Assembly: GCA_032358255.1 (NCBI GenBank) | Contig: JAULBX010006553.1 | Span: forward strand, 59,606 to 123,605 | Origin: Heterotrichella gracilis | Lineage: Eukaryota > Sar > Xanthophyceae > Tribonematales > Xanthonemataceae | Direction of reading: 5' to 3' | Length of the DNA: 64,000 nucleotides | Made by a program: the position numbers and the translations under genes | Shown here: positions 1 through 11,159 of the stretch, one piece after another | Layout of the letters: every line of letters starts with the position of its first letter | How positions within the stretch are numbered: position 1 is the stretch's first letter | Notes under the pieces: generated by a model | The model's input: only the letters and a program-made list of their open reading frames with translations | Told to the model about the DNA's origin: nothing | Databases searched by the model: none

Positions 1-1057
1 GGAGTCGACAAAATCCTCCAGCTCGTGCATGAAGATGTGCCCGGCAGTGACCATGGGGGCTGGCAGAGGGATGCCCAGCAACATGCATACCAGCTTGCCT
101 TGGCCGCCCTCGACCACTCTCGCGTTGTACCTGTCAATCAGGGCTGCCTTGAAGCGGCTCTGGCCAGGGCTTGATCGTGAGGTTGAGGGCGGGTTCTTCC
201 CATAGCGGAAACGCAGCACGCTAGCTATCACAGTCGCGTGAAGTGCCTCCAGAGCGCGTGAAATGCTTCCTGCACAACAACGCGGGTGCTTTCTTGCCTG
301 TACTGCCTGTGCGGATTGGTGTGTAGGCATGCCTTGCAGTACATACTGCTGCCATACTTCTGTGCATGGAAGGCTCCGCAGCTACCTGAAGCAGCTACTA
401 CAGCAATGAACCGCTGTGTATATACGGAAACATGCACCAGCATTGCAAGAAATACATTTCATTACACAGGAGCAGTTGCAGCACTTTGGACTGCGAACAT
501 AGCTGGTGAGTATACCACGCATCCGCAGACAGAAAACCCTAAACCCTAAAAATGCATTACAACAGGTAGGTACTCGTGCTCCAAACTGTACCTTCAACGT
601 CTTCTTGTATCATGTTCGTGGCGTTCTTTGCTGCACGCAAGATGATCCTAGCTGGCGCGCAAGGGATCCCCAAAGCGGTCAATTCCTCCTCCTTAGCGAC
701 AGACAGGTCTGTGACCGCGCCTTTGTGCAGCGCGTCAGCATAAACCTCGTATCCTGGCTTCACGCCATGAAGCCAGTTCCGCAGCTCCTCTGGCGCCTTG
801 CTTGGTGGGAGCGGCTGCTTGCAAGTGTCACTCAGCACTCCACATGGCAGCACTCCTGGAGCAGTTGGGGGTACGGGTGGGGATGGGGGTGCGGGTGCCG
901 CCTCACGCACCTCCCCACCAGCCCCCTCCGGTGCTGTGGCACCCCTCTCCCCCCCTGCATTGGACGCTTGTTCAGGGGTGGCAATGACCTGCGGGAAGGC
1001 CACTGCATGGGTAGGGGCTCGCAGGTGGAGGCTGTGGCAGGCGCAGCACCATGCCAC
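1..1057 (-). CDS. Partial gene: SAM-like domain protein with possible HNH-type nuclease domain
   Basis: Two coding blocks are visible. The upstream block (about 592-1057) is Pro/Ala-rich and then carries a helical stretch containing LRNWLHGVKPGYEVYADAL and ALGIPCAPARIILRAA, which looks like a sterile alpha motif (SAM) interaction domain. It ends at a plausible donor (GAAG|GTACAG, near 592). The downstream block (1 to about 225) reads RFKAALIDRYNARVVEGG, then LVCMLLGIPLPAPMVTAGHIF, and leaves the window open. The AGHIF segment resembles the His-containing core of HNH-type nuclease domains, but the rest of the motif lies outside the window. Linking the two blocks into one gene is inference from strand, spacing and splice signals. 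The start codon is unsure: an acceptor-like CCACAG near 1033 suggests that the upstream block may itself be an internal exon. The substrate is unknown. Confidence 0.45.
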
Positions 1058-2594
1058 CCTAAACCCTAAGACACAAACCCTAAGTCTGGTGCATTTGTCA
1101 TTATGCGCCGCTGTTGGCCACTGCTCTAATGACAGCTAAGCTCTCATTTCCTGTATGGCATGGAAAGAAGTGGCGCAGATCAGGCGGCCTGGGTACCACA
1201 TGGCGTGCACGCTGCCTACCAGCGCCACCAAGCACCCAACCAACCAGTACGCCGTTGACCAGAATGCAAGCACCTTATCCCCTTGCCGATTCACAATGGG
1301 CATATCCGCAAATCTTGGCAAGGGCGTGATTGTAAGCGGGCATGCGCGAGCCGCAGCATGCACAGCATCACCACTATGGGCGCCCGTCCCTGCACCCCTC
1401 TCCCTCCCCACCCCCACACCCCACCCTCACACCCCACCTTGTGAGATTATTGAGAGCTAGACCCTGGTGATGGCTGCGGCTTGGCCCCCCCATCCCCCCC
1501 CAAACTGGCTGCCAGGCGTTGGGCAAGGGTGGGGCCGCCGCCCCCCCAAGCCCCAAGGGCCCGAGGTGCGTGGGGGGTGGGGGCGGGTGGTGGTGCTGCT
1601 GGTCCTTGCCCCTACGCGTGGGTGGGGGGGGGTAGGAGCTCGTGTTGAGCACAAGATGAATACTGTTTAATCGTACGCGCAAGAACCGAGCCGTTTCACT
1701 CGTTGCTGCACTACCATGTATACCGTGCGCACTTGCATGCATGCACCTGGCCAGCCCCTCACCAGCCCCTCACATAAAACTCTAAATTTTATGACCGCGA
1801 ATACAAAAGCCACCGTGCGGCGAGTGGGTCCAATCGACGTGACAGCAAACGCGTACCTTTCTTGACCCGTATGGTATACAACTCGACTATGTGGAATCAC
1901 TGGGTGGGAATTTCATACCTGCCGACTATACCCTCCTCTTCGGTGGCCACGGGGGGGTCTATCCGCCATAGAAAATCTGGCTTTTTTCTACGTATGCTTC
2001 TCGAATCAAATGAGGCTGGGTCCAACCCGGGTAGACCTGGAGTGGTTCTGAGTGTGAGCTTCGTTTTGCTGCATTTTATGCATGCATGGTATGCGGCGGG
2101 GATGGGGTCGGGCACCGGGGATTCGACATCGGCCGGGATTGAAGAAATTATTATTCTTATTCTTTCGAAGAAATTGGCAACAGGAATTGATGCTCGGGTG
2201 GAGTGCACTGGCTGGGGAGAATAAAGGCCATGCTGTTCGCACGCATACATTTTTTAAAGACTTCCTTGGGCAATATTTGCAACCAAAATATCCATGTCTG
2301 GACCTGTACCTACGATCACCACAGACCTACAGAAAAAATCAGGTGCAGCAAAGTATATGGGCCGATAAATGTGAAGTGCAAATAAAATTGTACTACATTG
2401 GAACGTGGACAGGTGGCAACATGCAAATTGCCATGCAATTGGCATGCCTGTTGAATAGGAAACGGGATACAAGCAGCATGCGTTGGAAGAATGGCCTACA
2501 TTGCACAAAGCATAACACAAATTGCAAGCAGCATTGCAGCTAATAAATCGTTTAATATAGAACCCCCTTCCTGTCATCTCAATGGCATGTCGGA
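1058..2594. other. Intergenic DNA, no supported gene
   Basis: Between the SAM-like gene and the polymerase gene I see only short open frames without recognisable domains. A telomere-like CCCTAAG/CCCTAA pair lies at 1060-1083, and G-rich or C-rich runs lie at 1390-1440 and 1480-1635. A minus-strand open stretch at about 1160-1330 and another at 1897-2250 could be exons, but neither has a family signature I can name. Confidence 0.5.
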
Positions 2595-5500
2595 CTAGCT
2601 GTCCCCCACCCGCCTGCGCCGCAGCATGTCCACCACACTCACACCACCACCACCACCAGTGCCCACGCCACCATCCCGACGCCGCTTACCACCCCGCCCT
2701 GTGTGCGCCTCCGTCACATGCCCCCGCCCCGCGGCCCGCTGCGCCGCAGCCATATTTTGCATCCCCACGCCCCGCTCTTCCTCCCCCTGCAGCCTCACAG
2801 CCAGGTGGTAGTCGCGGTGCTCCGCCATGAGGCCAGCACCAACCGCTGCGCCGCATTCAGGGCAAATCCCAGGAACAGTTGTCACACCCAGTCCACCCCC
2901 AAAGTCTGCATCCCCGTCCCCAGACTCCCGGCCCCTTGGCTTGCCGTGAATGGCGCCAGCGAGCGCACAACAGGGTGCGGGGTGCGGGTCTTGCAGGGCC
3001 AGTGAGTTGGAACAGGGTGCTGTGGTATCTCTGATGGATGCTTGTCCTCCACCGCTGGTGCTCGGCTGGTTGGCATGACCATCCCGGGACTGCGCGGCGG
3101 GAAACTCAAATCGCCGGTCCACATCCGTTTTCATCCCAGGGAGGCACTGTGCGGGTGTGGGGGCAGCGGCGGGTGGCAGGCAGCGCAGGAAGCTGCGTAT
3201 GGATGGCTGCTGGTGGGCGGTGGTGGTGGAGTGGTTTGGGCGCAGCGGGTATGTGTCACAGATCTCGCAGGCCGTGGCGGAGGCTGGGTTGTAGGCAAAG
3301 GTGCACACCCGGCAGGTCCAGTGCTCGCTCCCCTCTGAAGCCCCAGAGGTGGTTGCCCTGCCCACACATTCACACTGGTCAGTAGAGACAGATTAAATAT
3401 ACATTTGGTCTTTGGCCTTTGGGGATCATAACCAAAACACATGGTACAGCCAGGTTGCATCAGCACATTTGCATGCATGGCCTCCCTGCATTATCCACAT
3501 GGTCCTGTAGTCCTGTTTTGGCAGATGTGCATGCGCCCAGCCTTCACAGCCAGGGAGTAAAGCCACAACCCCAAACCCTAAAACCCTAGACTCTAAAGCC
3601 GCCCAGCCTTCACAGCAAAGGATTCCAGACTCCCGCAAGTCCCCAGCCTCGCTCACCCACAAGCATCGCGCTCCCCTTCAGCATCCCCACCTCCCTCCCC
3701 CTCCGGTCCCGCATCCCCATCCACCCACTGCCTCAGGCTGGCCTCAATGTCACTCTGCGTCTGCGCCTGCGTCTGGGACCGAGCCCAGTCCCTGAGGCTG
3801 AGATCCGCCTCACATGGCTCACATGGCTCTGCATGCGTGGGGGGTGATTGTTGTAAAAATGCAGCTATAGGCAATGTTGACGGTTGCAATTAAAGGGGTC
3901 TGACTGGACAATGACGAAATGGGCTTGCAAGTAAGACATGTACTGGCATAGACAACGGTCCTCCCTTGCGTTGCCAGTGCCGCCAGCTGTGCACACTGTG
4001 CAACCCCTTATGTACCGTAAACTATCAGCAACGTCAAAGCAAACCACCTTCCCACTCACCTGCCTCCCCACTCGCCGCCTCCCCATCCCCACCACCCTCC
4101 TCCCCGCCCCCCACTGGTCGCCGGAGAAAGCCTGCAATGCCCCGCTGCCCCTTGGGAGGGGTGCGCATCTGCACAAAATTCGACACCCTGATGCCCATCA
4201 GCCGGATTTCCAGCGGCATTTCAGCACGCAGCAGGCGCAGCGCCACGGGGAGGATGTCGCCCGCCGTGGCGGCGGGGTGGGGCAGGCTGGTGGCGCGCGT
4301 GCGCACCTGCGCGGCGGAGGGTGGGGTAGGGTGGGTGGTGGTGGTGGTGGATGGGTGAGGCAGGCTGATAGTTGCATGCACACTTTGCAACGCACAGATG
4401 GGGTGGAGCAGTCCTTGAAATTTGCCTTATTCAAATAGTTTCTTGGGTATAATTACAAACATTAAGGCAGCAATATGTGGGACTGCTAACCTTGCATCAG
4501 CAGTATCGCCCTGTTACCCACCGCAACCGTACACCATACATCCTGGATGGGGTTTTGTGCAGCTTGAACATCATGGAGTGTGCAAGGGTGCTGCTACTTT
4601 GGCTGAGCCTGGACGACCTTCTATCTTTGACCAAAAAGAATGCAAATTCATACTGGTACTCCCCATGCCAACACGCACACCCACCTCAAAGTTGGTTTCC
4701 TTGAGCTTGAGGGTAAGAGTGCGCCCCCGCAGCCCCTCCGCCTCCATATCCTCGCCCAGGTGAGTCGCCAGCTCAGCGCACTGCGTGGCCATTGAATGCG
4801 GCATTTACCATAGGATATCGAGTACGTCAACTAGCAGAAGAACACATGGCATTCAGCAGGAGAAAGTGGCATGATCAAGGGCAAACCTAAACCCTAGACC
4901 CTCAACCAAGGCATGAGTAGTCGTGCAGGGACGGGTATGCAAGGCCACCATTGCGCCTTCTCACCACAAAATACAACAACCCTCACCTGGCCCACCATGT
5001 TCTTGTGAGGATTAGGGTTTATTTATTTGGGGTTTAATAAAAACCCTACCTTGGCCTCCAGGTCAGCCCTGGCGCTCATGGGCCGAAAGGTCCTCTCGCA
5101 GCTGATGCCCTTGCGCCCCACCTCACCCTCGCGCGGCGCCTGGCCGTGGCGCGTGTCCCCCAGGCCCAGCCCCGAGGTGAGGAAGAACTCGACTGCAACG
5201 GGGGAGAACAGGGCTGCCAGCAGCGCCCTGCGGTGCAGCAGGTGGGCGCACTGGTGGACGTCGAAGGAGCGCAGGATGCCCTCCATGACCTACAAAATGT
5301 ATTGACAGCTCCTGATTTTGGTGTGTGCTTGTGACCATGGAAAAGAGTTTGTAACCTTGCCAAACACCCTATTGACACCATATAGACATTGCAAATGTCA
5401 CAAACCAATGCCCATGCAATGCAAGCGTTGGTATGGTCAAAAGCATTGTCGTGGACACTGCATCCTCAGCCACACACCTTTCCCACCCTCCGGACCTTGC

Positions 5501-7603
5501 GGATGGGCAGCACAAACCCTACCCTTAATCCTAAATCCTAAATAGCCGCGCACCTTCCCCACCCCTGGGACCTTGCGGATGGGCACTATAACCCTAATCC
5601 TAAACCCTAAATAGCTGCGCACCTTCCCCACCCCCGGGACCTTGCGGATGGGCAGCGTCTCCACAAAGCGCATGACCGCCTCGCGTTGGGGCGCCAGCAC
5701 GTACTGCCCATTGGGTTTGTTAATATCTGAGCAGACCTTGGCTAGGGTTTTGTTGGGCGCCACGCCCACGCTGCATGTGAGGCGGGTCTCGCGCAGCACG
5801 CGGGTGCGGATGGTGGCTGCCACCTCCTCGCCTGAGAGGGTGCGCATGGGGGGGTGTGAGGATTTATGCAGTGTGTTTTGTATGTGGGTGATGCGAGTGG
5901 TAATGTTGGGGTCGGTGGTTGTATGTGGCTTGTTTGGCGCCGCGCTTCAAATGGAAACAAGGAACTTAAAGATGGAAATTCCCAGTCAAGGAGGACTACC
6001 TTGCCTGACCAAATGCACCGACAGCATCCATGTCTTGGGCCTGTACAGTGTACAACAATTAGGCAGCGGCTGTCCTGGCCGCACCTGTTACCCCATGCTG
6101 CTGGCAGTAATCCGTGACATCAAGGTAGGCTTCGTCCAAGGAGCCCGCCTCAAAATCTGGGTCGTAATCCCGGAAAATCGCCCTGGTGGCCTGAAATAAA
6201 TAAGGCAAAATACTGAGAGCAGGCTTCAGTTACATGTATATGACTTGAACATGTGCGGGCAAGTGACGGGGGTGTGGGATGCAATGTGCGTGGACCTTAG
6301 GCCCTGCTATAAATAAAATGATGTACGGTAATCAGTGTCAGAATACAACCTCCTGGAGTCAGTTGGCCTGCATATGCAGTAATAGTTGCAAATTTGGCTG
6401 CATCATTAGACTGCATGAAACCAACCCAAATAGCCATTGTGCACAGTGGTAGGGCTGCGGTACTTGCCTGGCTGGCTCGCGTGTATTTTGTGAAATCCGG
6501 CTTGATGAAAGTCAGCTCGGGGCACAACTTGAGGGCGATGAAGCCCGGCATGGCGCTGCGCACGCCGTACCTCCTGGCAGCGTAGTTGGCGGTGCAGATC
6601 ATGCCCATGCCGCCAACTGCCATAGGCGTGTCCTTCTGCACAACATACATAAAATCCATAGTGATCTTAAAGGAATTGATGATGACCACTGATGTACGTA
6701 CATGGTCAAATAATGGAAATATTTGCCATTATCTGAAAACAACTTTCATACAGTCCTCAATATCCAGGGCAGGAGCGAGGAACCCTTGCGCTTTCTCACC
6801 ACCGCGGGGTTGTCCAGCTCTTCAACGGCAGCATAGAATGCATCCATGTCCACGTGGCACCACGTCCTGGTCAGGTCCCGGCTGGCTTCCAGCTGCGCTA
6901 CCTTGGCATCCAAGGTCCTGGGGAGCGCCGCGTTGGGATTGGGATAAGGTGCAGCGGGAGGGGTAATGAGCAAGACTGGCATACACGTAGACCCTAATGG
7001 GCTCAAGGGTGCACAAATGGGGGTACCCAATGATCCTAATGGGCTCAAGGGTATTAAAGGAGGAATACCCAAATGACCCTAACGGGCTCGAGGGTCTTCA
7101 ATGGGGGGTATTAAAAGAGGAATATTGTTCGGTACCCACATGACCCAATTGCAGTGACCCCACTGAATGAGCACACTGGCCAAGGGATTGCGCCCGCGGG
7201 GAGAAGGGAGGAGAGAAAGTAGTGCCCAATGTCAAGGAGGAAGTGGAGCGTACTTGGTGTTTGCAGCTAGCTCGGCTTCTGAGAGCTTCTTGGCTTTGCC
7301 ATGCAGGTTGGCGATCCTCTGGTCAACCTGGACCTGTTTCCGCTGCTCGTTCTTGAAGTGGGCAGAGTCCTGAGGGTAAACACAACCCCGTAACACGCCA
7401 GGTCAGCAACTAGTGCCCCTACAAGGCCCAACATGGCCCACAATGTGCAAGCAGCAGGAAGACCACTTTAACCATCTCACCTTGCTCATTTCGAACACGA
7501 TTTTCTTGACTTTGTCCTTGTCCACTGCATCCATGCCTGCTTTCCCGTTGGTGAACACCGACTCATAGTCTTGCCACTCGCAAGCTTTCTTCCCTCCGTC
7601 CAT
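2595..7603 (-). CDS. POLK: DNA polymerase kappa (Y-family translesion polymerase), 11 exons, 785 aa
   Basis: Translesion DNA polymerase of the DinB/kappa branch, acting in the nucleus to extend past damaged bases. Exons, 5' to 3': 7603-7481, 7369-7254, 6917-6800, 6635-6468, 6190-6085, 5831-5623, 5289-5050, 4780-4685, 4306-4060, 3828-3657, 3357-2595. All phases agree, giving 2358 nt. The N-terminal NGKAGM element, typical of kappa, is near residue 25. The palm has Asp103 and Asp105 ([12 protein letters not shown]) and SLDEAY (Asp194, Glu195). The helix-hairpin-helix [11 protein letters not shown] is at 270-280. The little finger ends near LMGIRVSNF (about 436). The tail carries a RanBP2/NZF-type finger (Cys547, 550, 562, 565), a PIP-like QPSIRSFL (582-589) and a C2H2 UBZ finger (from Cys697). 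Intron 4 has a GC donor (AG|GCAAGT at 6467). The start at 7603 gives MDGGKK; an in-frame ATG at 7627 is also possible. Confidence 0.95.
5471..5655 (-). repeat. Three tandem copies of the exon 6 3' edge and splice donor in the polymerase kappa gene
   Basis: The functional end of exon 6 ([10 protein letters not shown] followed by GTGCGC, at about 5611-5655) is repeated at about 5541-5585 and 5471-5510 inside the following intron, with a period near 70 nt. Telomere-like degenerate blocks lie between the copies (CCCTTAATCCTAAATCCTAAA at 5521-5541, ACCCTAATCCTAAACCCTAA at 5591-5610). The nearest intronic copy keeps [10 protein letters not shown] and a GTGCGC donor, so it could act as an alternative 5' splice site. 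The outer copy has drifted out of frame. Confidence 0.9.
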
Positions 7604-9395
7604 GCTGGGACTGTTGCTGGGCCTCAAGAAAAGTCAATCGAAAGCGGTGCAGTGCTCCACTGCACCGTGCCGTGCAAGATAGCCATTGTTGTTGCCATAT
7701 GCAACCAGACCAATCGGGGACAAGCCCAGCAGTGCAACCCGGTAAGACCAAACGTTCCGGCAACACCAGCACAGACTGCCCAGCAATCAGATGCCTGCCC
7801 AAAACCGAGATGGGCGATAAGTGTGGACAAGAGGAAGATTATTTAAACAAACTATCTGCCATAGAAGAGTGAACTTGGTGTATATGCGGGTGGCATCTTT
7901 TTCCATGTGCGTGAAATGCCTGCTCAGCCTCAACACTATGAAACCACGACGATATGTGGAGCACAAGGACAGGGTTCCTTTCAGAGGTCGGTACAAACAG
8001 TACAGCGGGTTGCTGCTTGCTGAAAGCTTAGCCGTTGCTGACGGCTTTGGCATATATGCTTCTTTGCATATGCATGCATTCAACATGTTCGCAACCCTCT
8101 AGGGTTTGCCAAGGAGGGTTGAAAACCTAGAACAAGGTCGTGACGATTTTGTGGAATTATCCCAGATAATTTACGTCAGTATGGTTGTCATGGGACATAT
8201 TAAAACTTCTCTGAAAACCACCGCAATGCTGACCATTATTGCCAATCATGCGTCGTCCAGCTTTTTCTGCAAGCGCCTTCAACAATCTTGTGAGCCGGAT
8301 TGGTTCCTGCTTCGAATGGCGCAAAATATAGACTGTGTATTTTTTAAACAGCAGCCAGCGCTGATGACACAACACTATCACTTACAACACGTTTGGAGCG
8401 AGCTATTTCAAACCCTGCTTCTGAGCCCATAATCAAGTGAGGCGTGCGCACTTCTGCTGGCGTGGGTTCCTAGCTATATATCCTGCCACAAATAGCTCGC
8501 CGAAGGGCAATAGCAAAAGATATGAATGCAGGCCGATAGTGAGAGGCAAATCACATGTATCATGAAATTAGGTTGACTAGCTGGCCCCTCTACTATACTG
8601 GCGCTCTTTCAGCTGGGTGACCACACATAAGAATAATCGTCGAAAGCCGTGGTGCATACAAGTCTGAAGAACATTATCGTTGCACAAACTGGGATGCTCA
8701 GGTCCACCGGCAATAAAATAAAGGCGAATGGCATGCTCACATTGTTCCTCAAGTGGGTAGCCATGGTTGGGTGGGTTTGTTAATCAGCAGCTATTATACT
8801 TCACAAAGAGTATTCAGCCTGATCAGCAGCGGGGTAATTCAGAATTCCTCGTCATTGAAATTCTGACAAACATCTCATAATGATTGTGTGTTGAGGTGAC
8901 GACCCTGTTCTGTCCAAAATGCGTAGTACACAACAGCGATCCACAGTTTGTCGCCACATTTCATCTGAAAGGCTCATAATCTCAAAATAAAGTCTGCAAT
9001 AAGATCCTTGGGAGGGATTCCAGCTCCAAGATCACCTCGTGGCAGCCTGCCAGCATTGCACGTGTGGAGTCGGTCAGCAGCAGGGGTCCAAGCCAGGGCA
9101 GGGATGGAGCGTGCCAAAGCATGTGGGGCGCCTCTCCACACCTGCAGGATAAAAATCAGCCATTAGTGAGCCAGATCCACCAGATCAGCAAGGGGTAATT
9201 GCTCATCTAGCAGTACCGCTGTAACCCGTGCAATCCATATCACCCAGTGCGTTTTCTATACGCGCACCATTATAATGCGTGATGTTATTTAGGTATCTCA
9301 AGCGCAGTGATTGGATGTATATAAGTCCGGGTCCAATGGCGATTGGCAGACAGACACCTAACATGACATATGAAGGGAGGGAGCCCCCCTTGACA
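7604..9395. other. Polymerase kappa upstream region and F-box gene A 3' region
   Basis: No domain-bearing reading frame was found. The first few hundred bases are the presumed polymerase kappa promoter. The block at about 9000-9145 resembles segments downstream of the other F-box genes (near 11660-11800, 14340-14475 and 17480-17625). In minus orientation each begins with an acceptor-like TGCAG followed by GTG. It is probably the spliced terminal 3'-UTR exon of F-box gene A. Confidence 0.4.
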
Positions 9396-9396
9396 T

Positions 9397-9402
9397 ACCT
9401 GC
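9397..9402 (-). other. 3'-UTR splice donor of F-box gene A
   Basis: In minus orientation the sequence after the stop codon reads CATGCAG|GTATGT, with the exon ending at 9399. Equivalent donors follow B (exon end 12099), C (15074) and E (63809) at 41-47 nt after the stop, so the site is conserved. The acceptor is probably near 9145 (TGCAG|GTG). Confidence 0.55.
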
Positions 9403-9440
9403 ATGCTTGAGCAGAGCTGGCACTTATACTCCAAGCCGCG

Positions 9441-10754
9441 TCAGAGATTTGGCACCTTCCACCATTTGCTCCCCTCCTTTGCATTTGTCTCCACACTGCA
9501 GCTGCCACCAGCCTGGCCTGACCAGCGGCAAATGGCCAGTCCCTCTATCTGGCGCATGGTGATGGTGCTGGAGGGCGTGGTATGGATAATCAAGTCAGGT
9601 GCGCAAGCATCGTCTTCTATATCGTCGTCGTTACGGTCACAATACACCTGCCGCAAGCTGGGAACCCAAGGCACCTTTATGGTATGGAACTCATCAAAGT
9701 TGTAGGCAGAGATGTACAACTCCTCCAGGCATGGAAGGCTGGGGAGGGAGGCAAATGCACGCCATCCAAGTGAGCCTGTGTTAGCAGCCACTGTCACCTC
9801 CAAACCCAATTGCCTGAGGTTAGCTCCACAGCTGTCAACAAGCCATAGAGCTGGATCACGCATCCCTGTGAGATGGACCTGTGCCAGCAAGCACAAATGC
9901 TGCAAGGAAGCTGGCAGAGCGTTGTTTGTCATGTGAACCTGCTCCCCCACTACATACAGCGCCTCCAGTCCCACTGGCAATACGTTGTCGCCCAGAGTTA
10001 GCTGAGGGACACAAATAACTCTGATGCTGCGCTTGGCACAGAACAGGTTGGATATCCCTCGAAGCTTACATCCGCCAGCGTCGATTGTGAGCGAGGACAG
10101 CTGAGGTAGGTGCTGCTGACCCCATGCCTCATCAAGGCCCCTCCCCTTGTTCACCCATATCACAGATAGATCTGACAGCAACGCTGGCAGCAGCGGCATG
10201 CAGTCCACTTGCAAGCCAAACTTCAGCCTTGTGAGGGAAGTCAAGCTGCTCAGAGAGTTTACGGGAGATACAACACTGGAGAGTCTGTCGACCAGTGTGA
10301 GGTTCTTCAAGTTGACAAAGCCGCTCAGGCTATGAAGCTCAAGGGAGGTCCAAAGAAGACATGACGTTGCTTCGTAGTACAAGTACTGCTGAAAAGCAAA
10401 TTGCTGGAGCTGCCGTCGTGGCAGTGCAGCAAGCAACCACAGCCAAGTTTTGCTGAGGTGTGGGATCTTTGCTGCTGACGTTGCATCGTACCCAATATCT
10501 ATATCCACACTGCTTGTCGCCTGAAGCTTGGGTCTCAACCACTGCAGGAACTGGTACCACTTCTTTTCTGGTTGGCACCACATTGTACCTCCCAGCTGCC
10601 CCAGCTGCAGGTGCTGCCATGCCACACTGGGGCCGTCGAGGGCTGCCTTCCATGCCTTGCACACTGCCTGGGACCTCACTTTGCTCGTCAGGTCCAGACT
10701 GGAGAAGACCTGCTGCAGCAACTCGGCTGGGAAGTGGGCTAAGCTGGGTGTCAT
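9441..10754 (-). CDS. F-box/leucine-rich family protein, paralogue A (437 aa)
   Basis: Likely substrate-recognition subunit of an SCF-type ubiquitin ligase, acting in cytosol or nucleus; this role is inferred from the F-box. Residues 6-50 (FPAELLQQVFSSLDL, AVCKAWKAAL) form the F-box. Irregular leucine-rich segments follow (LSSLTSLTRLKFGL, LPQLSSLTIDAGG, LPASLQHLCLLAQ). The C-terminal block is shared by the family: DLIIHTTPSSTITMRQ, then EGLAICRWSGQAGG. I chose the ATG at 10754 because MTPSLAHFPAE is shared with paralogues B and D; the frame is open 30 codons further up. The coding part is intronless. A splice donor (GCAG|GTATGT) follows 42 nt after the stop. First of four tandem copies; the substrate is unknown. 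Confidence 0.8.
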   Translation of the reverse strand: MTPSLAHFPAELLQQVFSSLDLTSKVRSQAVCKAWKAALDGPSVAWQHLQLGQLGGTMWCQPEKKWYQFLQWLRPKLQATSSVDIDIGYDATSAAKIPHLSKTWLWLLAALPRRQLQQFAFQQYLYYEATSCLLWTSLELHSLSGFVNLKNLTLVDRLSSVVSPVNSLSSLTSLTRLKFGLQVDCMPLLPALLSDLSVIWVNKGRGLDEAWGQQHLPQLSSLTIDAGGCKLRGISNLFCAKRSIRVICVPQLTLGDNVLPVGLEALYVVGEQVHMTNNALPASLQHLCLLAQVHLTGMRDPALWLVDSCGANLRQLGLEVTVAANTGSLGWRAFASLPSLPCLEELYISAYNFDEFHTIKVPWVPSLRQVYCDRNDDDIEDDACAPDLIIHTTPSSTITMRQIEGLAICRWSGQAGGSCSVETNAKEGSKWWKVPNL

Positions 10755-10904
10755 TATATCCGGATATGCAACGCTGGCACGAGAATACAATCCAGGAGCC
10801 CTCAAAGCAAAGTGCAAGGTGCTCACACCCTGCGCACGGTACATATAACAGTAAATTAGCGTGGAAAAAGGTTAACCAGTAACTAACCATAACATTGGTT
10901 ATGG

Positions 10905-11042
10905 TTCCGTATGCATATGCATGCATGCATATGTCTCGACAATACAGTGCTTACAAAGCGGAGCAGGTGGCACTGCGAGAGGCTGAGGGGTACATGTTGC
11001 GGTTGGTTTGCGTACCACTGGACTCTGGACAGATCCCTGCGT
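10905..11042 (-). promoter_or_regulatory. Conserved upstream module of F-box gene A
   Basis: Two blocks recur in the same order upstream of all five F-box paralogues. The distal block is a run centred on GTGGTACGC (here 11009-11042, TCCAGAGTCCAGTGGTACGC in coding orientation, identical in gene E). The proximal block is a GAGACA-like run followed by an alternating CATGCATGCA tract (here about 10911-10937), about 160-175 nt before the ATG. CATGCA matches the plant RY element bound by B3-domain factors; whether it is used that way here is unknown. Confidence 0.6.
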
Positions 11043-11159
11043 TGGTGCTGTTTACTGCTTTGGTGCCAATTTGATGGTGTCGACAAGCTGCTGACAAAGG
11101 CTGCGAGGTTATGGGGGACTGTGACCGAACACGTATGCCAAGAGCTGATCTAAAGTGTT

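Noticed and set aside
506-1139. Plus-strand open frames over the SAM-like block
   Set aside because: They overlap the better-supported minus-strand coding block and show only low-complexity Pro/Gly sequence.
1993-2040. Possible tRNA-like segment with a GGGTCCAACCC run
   Set aside because: No acceptor stem or anticodon arm could be built around it.
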